In this document: in pieces, positions 42,562-52,127 of the stretch
How the letters are laid out: every line of letters begins with the position of its first letter
Position numbering within the stretch: position 1 is the first letter of the stretch
Assembly (NCBI RefSeq): GCF_030264295.1
Contig: NZ_CP127173.1
Location: 1,619,501-1,683,500, forward strand
Length of the DNA: 64,000 nt
Reading direction: 5' to 3'
From: Amycolatopsis nalaikhensis
GTDB lineage: Bacteria; Actinomycetota; Actinomycetes; Mycobacteriales; Pseudonocardiaceae
Notes under the pieces: generated by a model
What the model saw: the letters and a program-made list of their open reading frames with translations, nothing else
What the model was told of the DNA's origin: nothing
Database searches by the model: none
Program-made: the position numbers and the translations under genes

Positions 42562-43068
42562 GTGACCGACGTTCCGGCTCCGCAGCTGCGGATCAGCGAC
42601 CAGAACCGCGAATCCGCGCTGTCCGCGCTCGGTGAGCACATGACCGCGGGGCGGATCGACATCGACGAGTACGGCGAGCGGTCGGCCCGCATCACGGCGG
42701 CGAAGACGCGCGGCGAGCTCGGCGAGATCTTCGCGGACCTCCCCGCCCCGCACCCGCGCTACGAAGACAGCCCGCCGCCGGTCGCAGCACCCGAACCCGC
42801 CGCCGCGCCCGCGCCGTCCGGGCCGGGTAACTGGTCGCCGCCGCAGCGGTTCCTCGCCGCCTTCGTCCCGCTGCTGTTCATCGTCACGATCGCGCTGATC
42901 GCCACCGGCGTCGTCCACGGGACGCTCATCCTCGTCCCGATCGGCCTCGCCGTCTTCGGCCGGTCGATGTGGGGCCACGGCGGGCCCCGCCGCCACGACC
43001 GGCACCTGCGCGACCGCGAACGCCGCCGCGCGCTGCGGGACTCCTACCGGCGCGAGCTGGGTCGCTGA
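42562..43068 (+). CDS. DUF1707 membrane protein
   Basis: A 168-residue protein beginning with a DUF1707 domain (LRISDQNRESALSALGEHMT, GRIDIDEYGERSARITAAKT, LGEIFADLP), then a proline-alanine linker, two membrane helices (FLAAFVPLLFIVTIALIATG, TLILVPIGLAVFG) and a highly basic tail (RRHDRHLRDRERRRALRDSY). DUF1707 is common in actinomycetes; its role is unknown. It is seven bases from a second DUF1707 gene, pointing to duplication. Confidence 0.88.
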   Translation: MTDVPAPQLRISDQNRESALSALGEHMTAGRIDIDEYGERSARITAAKTRGELGEIFADLPAPHPRYEDSPPPVAAPEPAAAPAPSGPGNWSPPQRFLAAFVPLLFIVTIALIATGVVHGTLILVPIGLAVFGRSMWGHGGPRRHDRHLRDRERRRALRDSYRRELGR

Positions 43069-43075
43069 TCCTGCC

Positions 43076-43459
43076 GTGGGCGACATGCGGTTGAGCGACG
43101 CCGAACGCCAGGACGCCCTGGACGTCCTGGAAGAACACGTCCGCACCGGGCGGCTCGACATCGACGAGTACGGGACCCGCTCCGCCAAGGTCACGGCGGC
43201 CAAACGGGTCAGCGAGCTCATCCCGTTGTTCGACGACCTGCCGTCGCCGCGCCCGAGCGCGCTGGTGCACGGGGCGCCCCCGGTGCCGGCCATGTCCGGC
43301 GACAACCCGCTGGCGAACTTCCTGACCAGGAGCGCGGTGCCGATCGCGATCGTGCTGGCGATCGTGGTGCTCATCCTGTCGCGGGGCCGGTTGCTCATCA
43401 TCTCGGTGGCGCTGCCGCTGGTGGTCGCGGCGATCGCGGGGATGCGCCGCCGTCGCTAA
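43076..43459 (+). CDS. DUF1707 membrane protein, second copy
   Basis: A 127-residue paralogue of the preceding protein: MRLSDAERQDALDVLEEHVR, GRLDIDEYGTRSAKVTAAKR and LIPLFDDLPSPRPS form the DUF1707 domain, followed by two membrane helices (VPIAIVLAIVVLILSRG, LLIISVALPLVVAAIAG) and a basic end. GTG 43076 or ATG 43085 may start it. Shared domain order and spacing indicate tandem duplication of a membrane-associated sensor or adaptor of unknown role. Confidence 0.87.
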   Translation: MGDMRLSDAERQDALDVLEEHVRTGRLDIDEYGTRSAKVTAAKRVSELIPLFDDLPSPRPSALVHGAPPVPAMSGDNPLANFLTRSAVPIAIVLAIVVLILSRGRLLIISVALPLVVAAIAGMRRRR

Positions 43460-43515
43460 ACCCTTCCCCGGCGTCACGCGTGTCGGTGACGTCGATTTCA
43501 GGGGAGGAGATCCAC

Positions 43516-44541
43516 ATGGGATTCGGATCGATGAGACGCGCGGCCGTGCTGGCGGCGGCCGCGGTGTGCGCGGTGACACTGGCGCAGCCCGCCGAGGCGG
43601 CGGGGCTCGGGCAGTGGCGGGCCGAGCTGCTGGCCATGCCCGACGGTTTCGCGGACGCGACCGGGCACGTGCAGGGCACCGACAGCCACGGCGGGTACGC
43701 CGGGGACCTCTGGCTGGACGGGATCTCCCACATCGTGACGTGGACGCAGGGGAAGCCCACGGTCCACCCGCAGCCCGAGGGCTACGAGGCCGCCGACGTC
43801 GTGGACGAGAACTCCGCCGGGACGATCCTCGGCAACGCCAAGGGCGGCTTCTGGTCGCAGCCGATGCTGCTCGACCACGGCCGCTACGAGCTCTTGTTCA
43901 CCCCGGGCGACTGGGCGAGCCTGCGCGCGGTGGCGCTGAACGAACGCGGCGACGTCCTCGCCGGCGCCCAGCCGAACGACGGCGGCCCCGGGGCGGCGGT
44001 GCTCTGGCCGGCCGGCGACCGGGCGCACCCGGTGGTGATCACCGGCCTGCCGTACCTGAGCGCGGCGGACATCGACGACGACGGCACGGTCCTGCTGAAC
44101 TCGTTCGGCAAGTCCTACACCTGGCGCGACGGAACGTTCCAGCAGCTCACGGCCCCGCCGGGCGCGGCGTGGGTCACCGCGGCGGCCATCCGGAACGGGC
44201 AGATCACCGGCAACGCCCTCGCCTCCGACCTGCTCACCAGTCAAGGCGTGCGCTGGCGTTCCCCGGGTCAGCCGGAGGTGCTGCCGTCGTCGAGCACGAC
44301 GTTCGGGCTCAACGGGTTCGGCCTGATCGCCGGGAACGGCCCCCGCCCCGACCCGGTCGGTCCGGTGGGTCCCCTCTCGACGTGGCTCGCCGGACGGGCG
44401 ACGGGCCCGCTGCCCCTGGCCGGGTACGCGGCGGGCTACGCGAAGGCGGTGGGCGACGACGGGACGATCGCCGGGGTGGTGTCGAACCTGGACCCGTCGG
44501 ACGGCGGCCGTCCGGTGGTGTGGCGGTACCGCCTCCGCTGA
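43516..44541 (+). CDS. Secreted protein with repeated beta-propeller-like blades
   Basis: A 341-residue exported protein with signal peptide RRAAVLAAAAVCAVTLAQPA, probable cleavage after AEA. The body has repeats of the kind alternating Gly-Asp loops and Trp strands (GYAGDLWLDGISHIVTWTQG, AADVVDENSAGTILGNAKGG, VALNERGDVLAGAQPNDGGP, AADIDDDGTVLLNSFGKSYT), suggesting a beta-propeller like HAF-repeat proteins. No enzyme motif is evident. GGGGAGGAGA precedes the ATG. Confidence 0.75.
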   Translation: MGFGSMRRAAVLAAAAVCAVTLAQPAEAAGLGQWRAELLAMPDGFADATGHVQGTDSHGGYAGDLWLDGISHIVTWTQGKPTVHPQPEGYEAADVVDENSAGTILGNAKGGFWSQPMLLDHGRYELLFTPGDWASLRAVALNERGDVLAGAQPNDGGPGAAVLWPAGDRAHPVVITGLPYLSAADIDDDGTVLLNSFGKSYTWRDGTFQQLTAPPGAAWVTAAAIRNGQITGNALASDLLTSQGVRWRSPGQPEVLPSSSTTFGLNGFGLIAGNGPRPDPVGPVGPLSTWLAGRATGPLPLAGYAAGYAKAVGDDGTIAGVVSNLDPSDGGRPVVWRYRLR

Positions 44542-44603
44542 GGCCGGGGCCTTGATCGCCGGGCCGGGGGCGACGTGCTCCCGGCCTGGCTAGGCTGGGC
44601 GGA

Positions 44604-45134
44604 GTGGAACCGGTGGAGATCAACGCGGGCACCTACTACCTGCGCCAGCTGCGCGCCGACCGGTACATCGACGACCGCCCGTTGCTGATGGAGGCGTTCG
44701 CCGATCCGACGCACCGCAAGTACGTGCTGAACTACCGCCTCCGGACGCTGGACGAGGCGACGGAGTACGTGGCGCTGCGGGCGGCCCAGTGGGCGGGCGA
44801 CGAGCGCTGTTCGTGGGCGATCGCGGAGCCGACATCGGGGAGACTGCTGGGCGAAGTGGGACTGCGCGAGCTGGACCTGGCGTCGGACTACGCGGAAGCG
44901 ACGATCTGGGTCCACCCGGCCGAGCGAGGCAAGGGCATCGCGACGACGGCGTTGAACGCGGCGTTGCGCTTCGGGTTCGGCGGGCTCGGGCTGCGCGAGG
45001 TGAGCTACCGGTACGAGGAGAGCAACACGGCGTCGGCGATCGTGGCGGAGCGGTGCGGGTTCACGCTGGTGGGCCCGGAGGCCGAGCGGGCGCCGACCGG
45101 GGAGCGCCTGATCCGGTGGCACCGCACCGCCTGA
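44604..45134 (+). CDS. GNAT-family acetyltransferase (RimJ/RimL type)
   Basis: A 176-residue RimJ/RimL-like acetyltransferase: YYLRQLRADRYIDDRPLLME, EATIWVHPAERGKGIATTAL with the acetyl-CoA loop RGKGIAT, and the closing RYEESNTASAIVAERCGFTL, LIRWHRTA. Targets may be ribosomal proteins, antibiotics or small amines. GTG start at 44604. It converges on glpD with seven bases between the stops. Confidence 0.87.
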   Translation: MEPVEINAGTYYLRQLRADRYIDDRPLLMEAFADPTHRKYVLNYRLRTLDEATEYVALRAAQWAGDERCSWAIAEPTSGRLLGEVGLRELDLASDYAEATIWVHPAERGKGIATTALNAALRFGFGGLGLREVSYRYEESNTASAIVAERCGFTLVGPEAERAPTGERLIRWHRTA

Positions 45135-45141
45135 CCGCCGC

Positions 45142-46878
45142 TCAGCTCACCGGCTCCACGATGCCCGCCCGCGCCTCCGGGGCCGCCGAGCGCAACGCGT
45201 CCGCCGCCTCGTCGCTCGGCTGGGACTGGGACTTGCGCTCCGCCTCGACCCGGGCGCGGTACACCTCGATCTCCCGCTTCACCGTCTCCGGCGACCAGCC
45301 GAGCACCTCGCCCACCAGCGTCGCCACCTGTTCCGCGCAGTCCACGCCGCGGTGGGCGTACTCGATCGAGATGCGCGTCCGGCGCGCCAAGACGTCCTCC
45401 AGGTGCAGCGCCCCTTCGTGCGAAGCCGCGTACACCACCTCGACGCCCAGGTAATCCGGTGCGTGCTCGATCGGCTTCAGCAGCTCCGGGCGGCCATCCG
45501 CCGATGCCAAGACCTCGTGGACCAGCGACCCGTAGCGGTCCAGCAGGTGCCGGACCCGGTACGGGTGCAAGCCGTGCTCGGCGGCCAGGTGGTCTGCCTG
45601 GTTCACCAGTGCGTGGTAGCCGTCCGCGCCCAGCAGCGGGACCTTGTCCGTGATCGACGGCTGGGACCGGCCCGGCAAGTCGACCGCCGCCGCGTCGACC
45701 GCGTCCGCCGCCATCACCCGGTACGTCGTGTACTTGCCGCCCGCGATCGCCACCAGGCCCGGGGCCACCCTGGCCACCGCGTGCTCGCGCGAAAGCTTCG
45801 ACGTCTCTTCGCTTTCCCCCGCCAGCAACGGCCGAAGACCCGCGTACACGCCTTCGATGTCGTCGTGCGTCAGCGGTGTCGCCAACACGCTGTTGACGTG
45901 CTCGAGGATGTAGTCGATGTCGTGCTTCGTCGCCGCCGGGTGCGCCAGGTCGAGGTTCCAGTCCGTGTCCGTCGTGCCGACGATCCAGTGGTTGCGCCAC
46001 GGGATCACGAACAGCACCGACTTCTCCGTGCGCAGGATCATCCCCGACTCCGAGACGATCCGGTCGCGCGCCACGACGATGTGCACGCCCTTGCTCGCGC
46101 GCACCCGGAACCGCCCGCGGCCACCCGACAGCCGCTGCAGCTCGTCGGTCCACACGCCCGTGCAGTTGATCACCGCGCCCGCCGAGATCTCCGTCTCGCG
46201 GCCGTCCTCGACGTCGCGCACGCGCACGCCCGACACCCGGTCCGCCTCGCGCAGGAAGCCGACCACCTGGGTCGACGTCCGGACGACCGCGCCGTAGTGC
46301 GCCGCCGTCCGCGCCACCGTCATCGTGTGGCGGGCGTCGTCGGACTGCGCGTCGTAGTAGCGGATCCCGCCGATCAGCGCCGACCGCTTCAACGCCGGCA
46401 CCATCCGCAGCGCACCCGCGCGCGTCAGGTGCTTCTGGCCGGGGACGCTGCGCGCGCCGCCCATCGTGTCGTACATCAGCAGCCCCGCCGCCGTGTACGG
46501 CCGCTCCCACACGCGGTGCGTCAACGGGTACAGGAAGCTGACCGGCTTCACCAGGTGCGGCGCGATCGTCGTCAACATCAGCTCGCGTTCGCGAAGCGCT
46601 TCCCGGACCAGTCCGAACTCGAGCTGCTCCAGGTACCGCAAGCCACCGTGGAAGAGCTTGCTCGACCGGCTCGACGTGCCCGACGCGAGATCCCGCGCTT
46701 CGACCAGGGCGACCCGCAACCCGCGCGTCGCGGCGTCCAGCGCCGTGCCCGCGCCGACGACGCCGCCGCCGATGACGACGAGGTCGAACGTCTCCTCACC
46801 GAGCCGTCGCCAGGTCTCTTCCCGCCTGGCCGGGCCCAGTCGAGCCGGGTTCGTCTCCGCTGCGTGCTGCTGCGCCAC
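45142..46878 (-). CDS. glpD: Aerobic glycerol-3-phosphate dehydrogenase
   Basis: A 578-residue FAD enzyme: DLVVIGGGVVGAGTALDAAT is the FAD-binding Rossmann motif, SSRSSKLFHGGLRYLEQLEF the GlpD signature, IPWRNHWIVGTTDTDW and AIAGGKYTTYRVMAADAVD the substrate region; a helical C-terminal domain follows. It oxidises glycerol-3-phosphate to dihydroxyacetone phosphate, passing electrons to quinone. GTG 46878 follows GGAGG by eight bases. It is transcribed away from glpF-glpK, giving a complete glycerol uptake and catabolism set. Confidence 0.95.
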   Translation of the reverse strand: MAQQHAAETNPARLGPARREETWRRLGEETFDLVVIGGGVVGAGTALDAATRGLRVALVEARDLASGTSSRSSKLFHGGLRYLEQLEFGLVREALRERELMLTTIAPHLVKPVSFLYPLTHRVWERPYTAAGLLMYDTMGGARSVPGQKHLTRAGALRMVPALKRSALIGGIRYYDAQSDDARHTMTVARTAAHYGAVVRTSTQVVGFLREADRVSGVRVRDVEDGRETEISAGAVINCTGVWTDELQRLSGGRGRFRVRASKGVHIVVARDRIVSESGMILRTEKSVLFVIPWRNHWIVGTTDTDWNLDLAHPAATKHDIDYILEHVNSVLATPLTHDDIEGVYAGLRPLLAGESEETSKLSREHAVARVAPGLVAIAGGKYTTYRVMAADAVDAAAVDLPGRSQPSITDKVPLLGADGYHALVNQADHLAAEHGLHPYRVRHLLDRYGSLVHEVLASADGRPELLKPIEHAPDYLGVEVVYAASHEGALHLEDVLARRTRISIEYAHRGVDCAEQVATLVGEVLGWSPETVKREIEVYRARVEAERKSQSQPSDEAADALRSAAPEARAGIVEPVS

Positions 46879-47112
46879 GTGACATCCTCCTCGTGCTGGC
46901 GAGGCTTCCAGCATCGCACGACCTGGTGATCATCCGCCCGTCCACGGATGACACGTGTGGCGTAACCCTCCGCGATCTTGTCGAGATTCGGCTACCCGGT
47001 GCCTGGAATGATCTTCGCCACCCCGGTAACGTCGCCCGGACGTGGGTCGGCAACGGGGCCGTGGCACGCCGTGATCGACCCTGCGCAGAGTGTCCAGTGT
47101 GGAGGTGCAGCG
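46879..47112. promoter_or_regulatory. Divergent promoter region of glpD and glpF-glpK
   Basis: This 234-base gap must hold the promoters of both glycerol transcription units. I see no open frame and no clear palindrome. GTGGAGG at 47099-47105 is the glpF ribosome site. Confidence 0.5.
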
Positions 47113-47865
47113 GTGAGTGCTGGGGCAATAATCGTCTGGGAACTACTGGGAACGGCCGCGCTGATCCTGCTCGGCAACGGTGTGGTCGCGAACCACGTGC
47201 TCCGCAAGAACAACGGTCACAACGGCGGATTCCTGTTCATCACCTTCGGCTGGGCGTTCGCCGTCTTCACCGGCGCCAGCATCGCCGCGCCCACCGGCGC
47301 CCACCTCAACCCGGCGGTGACGCTGGGCCTGGCCATCTCCGGCAAGGTCTCCTGGGCCGACGTCCCCTTCTACTTCATCGGCGAGATGGCCGGTGCGATC
47401 ATCGGCGCCGTGCTCTGCTGGGCCGCCTACAAGCTGCAGTTCGACGACCACCCCGAGCCCGAAAACACGCTCGGCATCTTCTCCACCGCGCCGCAGATCC
47501 CCAACACCGCCTGGAACCTCGTCACCGAGATCATCGGCACCTTCGTCCTGGTCGCCTGGATCCTGCTCAGCCCGGTCGCCGCGGCCGCGTCGCCGGACGG
47601 CGTGCCGACCTTCGGCAACTCCGCACTGGGCTACGCCGGCGTCTCGTTCGTGGTGCTCGTGATCGGCACGTCGCTCGGCGGGCCGACGGGCTACGCCATC
47701 AACCCGGCCCGCGACCTCGGCCCGCGGATCGCGTACGCGTTCCTGCTGCCGATCAAGAACAAGGCCAACGCCAACTGGGGCTACTCGTGGATCCCCGTCG
47801 TCGGCCCGCTCGCCGGCGGCGCCCTCGCGGCCCTGCTGTACCTCGCCGTCCACAACCTGACCTGA
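47113..47865 (+). CDS. glpF: Glycerol uptake facilitator (aquaglyceroporin)
   Basis: A 250-residue MIP channel with six hydrophobic helices and the two pore NPA motifs, [12 protein letters not shown] and [12 protein letters not shown]. The Asp after the second NPAR is the mark of glycerol facilitators as opposed to water channels. It passively admits glycerol, which GlpK traps by phosphorylation. It is 31 bases upstream of glpK on the same strand. Confidence 0.95.
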   Translation: MSAGAIIVWELLGTAALILLGNGVVANHVLRKNNGHNGGFLFITFGWAFAVFTGASIAAPTGAHLNPAVTLGLAISGKVSWADVPFYFIGEMAGAIIGAVLCWAAYKLQFDDHPEPENTLGIFSTAPQIPNTAWNLVTEIIGTFVLVAWILLSPVAAAASPDGVPTFGNSALGYAGVSFVVLVIGTSLGGPTGYAINPARDLGPRIAYAFLLPIKNKANANWGYSWIPVVGPLAGGALAALLYLAVHNLT

Positions 47866-47896
47866 TCGCCCGTTCGACGGATTCCCGGGAGCACAC

Positions 47897-49411
47897 ATGA
47901 CTTCGTACGTAGCCGCGATCGACCAGGGCACCACGTCGACCCGGTGCATGATCTTCAACCACGAAGGCCGCGTGGTCGCCGTCGACCAGCGCGAGCACGA
48001 GCAGATCTTCCCGCGCGCCGGCTGGGTCGAGCACAACGCCGAAGAGATCTGGGAGAACACGCGCCAGGTCGCGGCGGGCGCGTTGGCCAAGGCCGACCTG
48101 CACAGCAAGGACATCGTCGCCGTCGGCATCACCAACCAGCGCGAAACCGCGCTGGTCTGGGACAAGAAGACCGGCAAGCCGGTGTACAACGCGATCGTCT
48201 GGCAGGACACACGTACCGACAAGATCGTCACCGACCTCGGCAACCTCGGCGGCGGCCAGGAGCGCTACCGCGACAAGGTCGGCCTCCCGCTCGCGACGTA
48301 CTTCTCCGGCCCCAAGATCAAGTGGATCCTGGACAACGTCGAAGGCGCGCGCGAGAAGGCCGAAGCCGGCGACCTGATCTTCGGCAACATGGACACGTGG
48401 GTGCTGTGGAACATGACCGGCGGCGCCGACGGCGGCGTGCACGTCACCGACCCGACCAACGCCTCCCGCACCATGCTGATGGACCTCGACACCCTGCAGT
48501 GGGACGCCGAGATCGCCGGTGAGATGGGCATCCCCCTTTCGATGCTGCCGGAGATCCGCTCCTCGTCCGAGGAGTACGGCAAGGTCCGCGAGAAGGGCGC
48601 GCTGGCCGGCGTGCCGATCGCGGGCATCCTGGGCGACCAGCAGGCCGCGACGTTCGGCCAGGCCTGCCTGTCTCCCGGCGAGGCCAAGAACACCTACGGC
48701 ACCGGCAACTTCATGCTGCTCAACACCGGCACCGAGAAGGTGATGTCGCAGAACGGGCTGCTCACCACGGTCTGCTACAAGATCGGCTCGAACGACACGG
48801 TGTACGCGCTGGAAGGCTCCATCGCCGTCACCGGTTCGCTGGTGCAGTGGCTGCGCGACAACCTCGGCATGATCACGACCGCGGCCGAGATCGAGGAGCA
48901 CGCGCGCAGCGTCGAGGACAACGGCGGCGCGTACTTCGTCCCGGCGTTCTCGGGTCTGTTCGCTCCTTACTGGCGCTCCGACGCGCGCGGGGCGATCGTC
49001 GGGCTCACCCGGTTCGTCAACAAGGGACATCTGGCCCGCGCGGTCCTGGAGGCGACGGCCTTCCAGTCGCGCGAGGTCATCGACGCGATGAACGCCGACT
49101 CCGGGGTCCCGCTGAAGTCGCTGAAGGTCGACGGCGGGATGGTCGTCAACGAGCTGCTCATGCAGTTCCAGGCCGACATCCTCGGCGTGCCGGTGATCCG
49201 CCCGGTGGTAAACGAGACGACGGCGCTGGGTGCCGCGTACGCCGCCGGGCTGGCGGTCGGGTTCTGGGAGTCCGAGGACGACATCCGCACCAACTGGGCC
49301 CAGGACAAGCAGTGGAATCCGGCGATGGACGAGTCCCGCCGCGAGCGCGAGTACCGCAACTGGAAGAAGGCCGTGACGAAGACCTTCGACTGGGTCACGG
49401 ACGAGGACTGA
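47897..49411 (+). CDS. glpK: Glycerol kinase
   Basis: A 504-residue FGGY-family kinase: [20 protein letters not shown] (phosphate loop), [60 protein letters not shown] and the C-terminal [20 protein letters not shown]. Makes glycerol-3-phosphate, the GlpD substrate. ATG 47897 is preceded by GGGAG. A terminator-like hairpin follows the stop by two bases. Confidence 0.96.
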   Translation: MTSYVAAIDQGTTSTRCMIFNHEGRVVAVDQREHEQIFPRAGWVEHNAEEIWENTRQVAAGALAKADLHSKDIVAVGITNQRETALVWDKKTGKPVYNAIVWQDTRTDKIVTDLGNLGGGQERYRDKVGLPLATYFSGPKIKWILDNVEGAREKAEAGDLIFGNMDTWVLWNMTGGADGGVHVTDPTNASRTMLMDLDTLQWDAEIAGEMGIPLSMLPEIRSSSEEYGKVREKGALAGVPIAGILGDQQAATFGQACLSPGEAKNTYGTGNFMLLNTGTEKVMSQNGLLTTVCYKIGSNDTVYALEGSIAVTGSLVQWLRDNLGMITTAAEIEEHARSVEDNGGAYFVPAFSGLFAPYWRSDARGAIVGLTRFVNKGHLARAVLEATAFQSREVIDAMNADSGVPLKSLKVDGGMVVNELLMQFQADILGVPVIRPVVNETTALGAAYAAGLAVGFWESEDDIRTNWAQDKQWNPAMDESRREREYRNWKKAVTKTFDWVTDED

Positions 49412-49413
49412 CC

Positions 49414-49453
49414 GGCGGGGCCGGGGGCGTCGCTCGGGCGCCTCCGGCCCGCC
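49414..49453 (+). terminator. GC-rich hairpin after glpK
   Basis: The arms GGCGGGGCCGGGGGCG (49414-49429) and 49439-49453 pair almost completely around a nine-base loop right after the glpK stop. There is no T-run, which is common for actinobacterial terminators. Confidence 0.6.
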
Positions 49454-49830
49454 TGCCGACTCGGCCGGTGTTGCGTGGCCGGGCTGCTCAGCCTGGTTGG
49501 CACGCCGCGGGGACGGTCGCCCGGCCCGCCGCCATGCCGCTCAGCGCGGGTGCGCCGCCGAGGCGGGTTCGCCCGGCCCGACTTCGCCCGACGCGGCTCG
49601 CCGGGCCTGGGCAACGCTGCACCTCGGCCCGCCGCCCGCGCCACCACACGCTCAGCGCGGCTACGGCGGCCGCCGGTTAGGTGCGCCCGGCAGACCGACC
49701 CGGCGCAACTCGCCGGGCCGCAGTGCCGCTGAGCGCGGCTGCCGGGTGGGTTCGCCTGGCGGGACTCGCCCGCTCGACCCGGCGCGGCCGCCACCGCGCC
49801 CGGTCAACCGTGCATGCTCGGCCTCCTGGC
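49454..49830. other. Gene-poor GC-rich spacer with degenerate repeats
   Basis: These 377 bases hold no convincing gene on either strand. A segment containing TCAGCGCGG or TGAGCGCGG recurs at 49541, 49652 and 49730, each followed at varying distance by CGCCCGGC- or CGCCGGGCC-like words, so the stretch looks like decayed tandem repeats. Function unknown. Confidence 0.5.
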
Positions 49831-50634
49831 TCAGTCCTCCCAACCCTCGGGCTTGCCGGACTGCTCGTTCGGCGCGATGACCAGGAAATGCACCCCCTGG
49901 TCGTCCATGACGCGGACCTGCCTGCCGTACGGGGAGTCGAACGGCTGGTCCAGCGCCTGCCCGCCCAGCTCGACCACCTTCGCCGCGCTGGCGTCGGCGT
50001 CCGCCACCGAGAAGTACGTCGACCAGTTCGACGGCACCTCCGCCGGGACCGATTCCGGGAGGGCTCCCAGTCCGCCCACCGGGCGGCCGTCGATCAGCAG
50101 CACCGCGTACGTGAAGTCCTCGTTCGACAGGTCCTGGAAGCCGTAGCCGAAGACCTGCTCGTAGAACGCCTTCGCCGCCGGGTAGTCGCGGCTCATGCAC
50201 TCGTTCCAGGCCAGCGTGCCCGGGGCCGCCGTCACCTGGGTGCCGATGTGGTTGCCGTCCTCCCACAGGCCGAACACCGCTCCCGCCGGGTCGGCCGCCA
50301 CCGCCATCCGGCCTTCCTTCATCACCTCCATCACCGGCATCAGGAGCTGCCCGCCCGCCTCGGTGATGGCCGCGACCGTCTTGTCCACATCGGACACCGA
50401 CAGGTACGTCGTCCACACCGGCGGCATCTCCTGGCCCGGTGGGGTCTGGCCGATGCCCGCGACCGGCCGGCCGGCGAGCATCGCCATGCCGTAGAACCCG
50501 GTCTCTTCACCGCCCGTCTGCACGTCCCAGCCGAACAGGCCGCTGTAGAACGCCACCGCCTTCGCCTGGTCCGGCACCATCAGGTCCACCCAGCTGGGCG
50601 TGCCGTCAGGCCACCGCTCGTCCCGGAACAACAT
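49831..50634 (-). CDS. Two-domain VOC (glyoxalase-like) protein
   Basis: A 267-residue protein with two vicinal-oxygen-chelate domains. The first runs from SWVDLMVPDQAKAVAFYSGL to AVAADPAGAVFGLWEDGNHI, the second from AWNECMSRDYPAAKAFYEQV to VRVMDDQGVHFLVIAPNE. Such two-domain proteins in actinomycetes are usually annotated as glyoxalase or hydroxylase of unknown substrate. ATG 50634 has GGGAG upstream. It neighbours the sortase gene on the same strand with an 87-base gap. Confidence 0.87.
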   Translation of the reverse strand: MLFRDERWPDGTPSWVDLMVPDQAKAVAFYSGLFGWDVQTGGEETGFYGMAMLAGRPVAGIGQTPPGQEMPPVWTTYLSVSDVDKTVAAITEAGGQLLMPVMEVMKEGRMAVAADPAGAVFGLWEDGNHIGTQVTAAPGTLAWNECMSRDYPAAKAFYEQVFGYGFQDLSNEDFTYAVLLIDGRPVGGLGALPESVPAEVPSNWSTYFSVADADASAAKVVELGGQALDQPFDSPYGRQVRVMDDQGVHFLVIAPNEQSGKPEGWED

Positions 50635-50721
50635 CTCGACTCCCAACCCTCGTCCGCGCCGCCTCGGGTGACGGCCGACACAGTCTTGCACCCACCACCG
50701 ACAAAACCAGGGCCGAAGGAC

Positions 50722-51354
50722 TCAGGGGCTGACGAGCTTCGCGTAGACGACGATGTTGTCGACGTAGTTGTGCGCGGTCCGGTCGAAAACACCGCCGCAG
50801 GTGATCAGGCGCAGCTCAGGACCCGCTGTGTCGTCGTAGACGCCTTCGTTCTCGAACGTCTCCTTCGGCACCTGGTGCACCTTCGTCACCTCGAACGACG
50901 CCGTCGTGCCATCCTTTCGGGCGATCTCGACGCGGTCACCGGGGGCCAGCTCCTTCAGCCGGAAGAAGATCCCCTTCTGGTGGTTGCCGTCGACGTGCCC
51001 GAGGACGATCGCGGGGCCGACCTCGCCCGGCGTCGGCGCGTACGTGTACCAACCCGCCTGCAACGGCGTCGTCACCGGCGGCACCTGGATGGTGTTGTCC
51101 GGGTTGAGGCCCAGCGGGACCAGCGACGAACGCGCGTCGATCTTCGGGATGTCGATCGAGACCGGTTCGGACTTCGGCAGCGCCGCTACGGCGGGCCGCG
51201 GGTCCACCGCCACCGGACGGGCGGGCGGCGGCTGCGCGGTCGACGGCTCCGGGTCGCCACCGAGCGTCAGCACCAGCACCACCACCAGCGCGGCCAGCAG
51301 GGCCACGACGAGGGCGATCAGGTAGCCCCGTCGGCTCGTGCTCCTCGTGGTCAT
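50722..51354 (-). CDS. Class F sortase
   Basis: A 210-residue sortase with an N-terminal membrane anchor (GYLIALVVALLAALVVVLVL), a proline-rich linker and the catalytic barrel: His in AIVLGHVDGNHQKG, Cys in LRLITCGGVFDRTAH and the following Arg. This short TCGG form is class F, typical of high-GC actinomycetes. It cleaves and transfers surface proteins. The upstream gene at 51423 encodes a probable substrate with a C-terminal anchor. Confidence 0.9.
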   Translation of the reverse strand: MTTRSTSRRGYLIALVVALLAALVVVLVLTLGGDPEPSTAQPPPARPVAVDPRPAVAALPKSEPVSIDIPKIDARSSLVPLGLNPDNTIQVPPVTTPLQAGWYTYAPTPGEVGPAIVLGHVDGNHQKGIFFRLKELAPGDRVEIARKDGTTASFEVTKVHQVPKETFENEGVYDDTAGPELRLITCGGVFDRTAHNYVDNIVVYAKLVSP

Positions 51355-51422
51355 CTTCTCCCCCGTGACCGGCGCCTGCCGTTCACACGTCCGGGTGGTC
51401 GGGCTCCGACCGTACGCTCCGG

Positions 51423-51953
51423 TCAGCGCCGCCAGGCCCGCCGGGCGAGCACGAGCCCGCCGCCGCCCACCGCGAGCGCGCCCATCGCCGCCGCGGCCGC
51501 GAGCGGGCCGCCGGAGTCGCCGGACGGGCCGCCGCCGGTCTGCGGGGCCCCCGTCGGCACCTTGACGACCTGCTTGACGTCACTCGACACGGTGAACTTC
51601 GTGGTCAGCTCCGCGCCGCCGCAGGAGAACGACACCGCGTAGACCCCCGGCTTCGCCTGGTTCACCACCGCCGACGCGGCCGCGGCCGGCGCCTTCGCCG
51701 GGTCGTGCTGCGGGCCGACGCGGCGCAGCGAGCCGATGGTGAGGACGGGAGAACTCAGGTTCTGGGTGGCCGAGGCCTCGCAGCCGAGGCGGATCTCCAC
51801 CTTCGCGCCCGGGCGGGCCGCCGCGGGCAGCACGCGGAGGTAGGCCTTCGGGTTCCCCGCCGGGGCGTCCGTCGGCGAAGGAGCGGCGAAAGCCATCGGG
51901 GCACTCAGCACCAGTCCGGCCGAAACACCGGCGAAAACCAGGATCCTGCGCAT
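51423..51953 (-). CDS. Secreted surface protein with sortase-type C-terminal anchor
   Basis: A 176-residue protein: signal peptide RRILVFAGVSAGLVLSAPMA (cleavage after AFA), a small Ig-like domain with two cysteines (EIRLGCEASATQ, VSFSCGGAELTTKF), then VPTGAPQTGGGPSGDSGGPL, a membrane helix and the basic end ARRAWRR. The GAPQTGGG segment followed by helix and Arg-rich tail is a sorting-signal layout common near class F sortases. It is 68 bases upstream of the sortase gene and co-oriented, so sortase and substrate are likely co-expressed. Confidence 0.8.
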   Translation of the reverse strand: MRRILVFAGVSAGLVLSAPMAFAAPSPTDAPAGNPKAYLRVLPAAARPGAKVEIRLGCEASATQNLSSPVLTIGSLRRVGPQHDPAKAPAAAASAVVNQAKPGVYAVSFSCGGAELTTKFTVSSDVKQVVKVPTGAPQTGGGPSGDSGGPLAAAAAMGALAVGGGGLVLARRAWRR

Positions 51954-52079
51954 TTCTCTCCCCTTTTGACGCATTCGCGGATTCGCGTTCACGGGCGCCG
52001 GCCGCAGTCCCCCTGCCTCGGCTTTCCCGTCTTCCTGTACCTCTGAAGACGTCTCGGCCCGATTCAGGTTGCGCCCATG

Positions 52080-52110
52080 AAAAAACCGCCCCGGGAACAC
52101 CCGAGGCGGT
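52080..52110 (-). terminator. Rho-independent terminator after the secreted Ig-like gene
   Basis: On the minus strand ACCGCC (52110-52105) pairs with GGCGGT (52090-52085) around a CG-rich loop and is followed by six Ts (52085-52080). This is the only hairpin of the window with a full T-run. It lies 18 bases beyond the stop of the gene at 52128. Confidence 0.85.
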
Positions 52111-52127
52111 CAGCGGAGATTTCGGGA

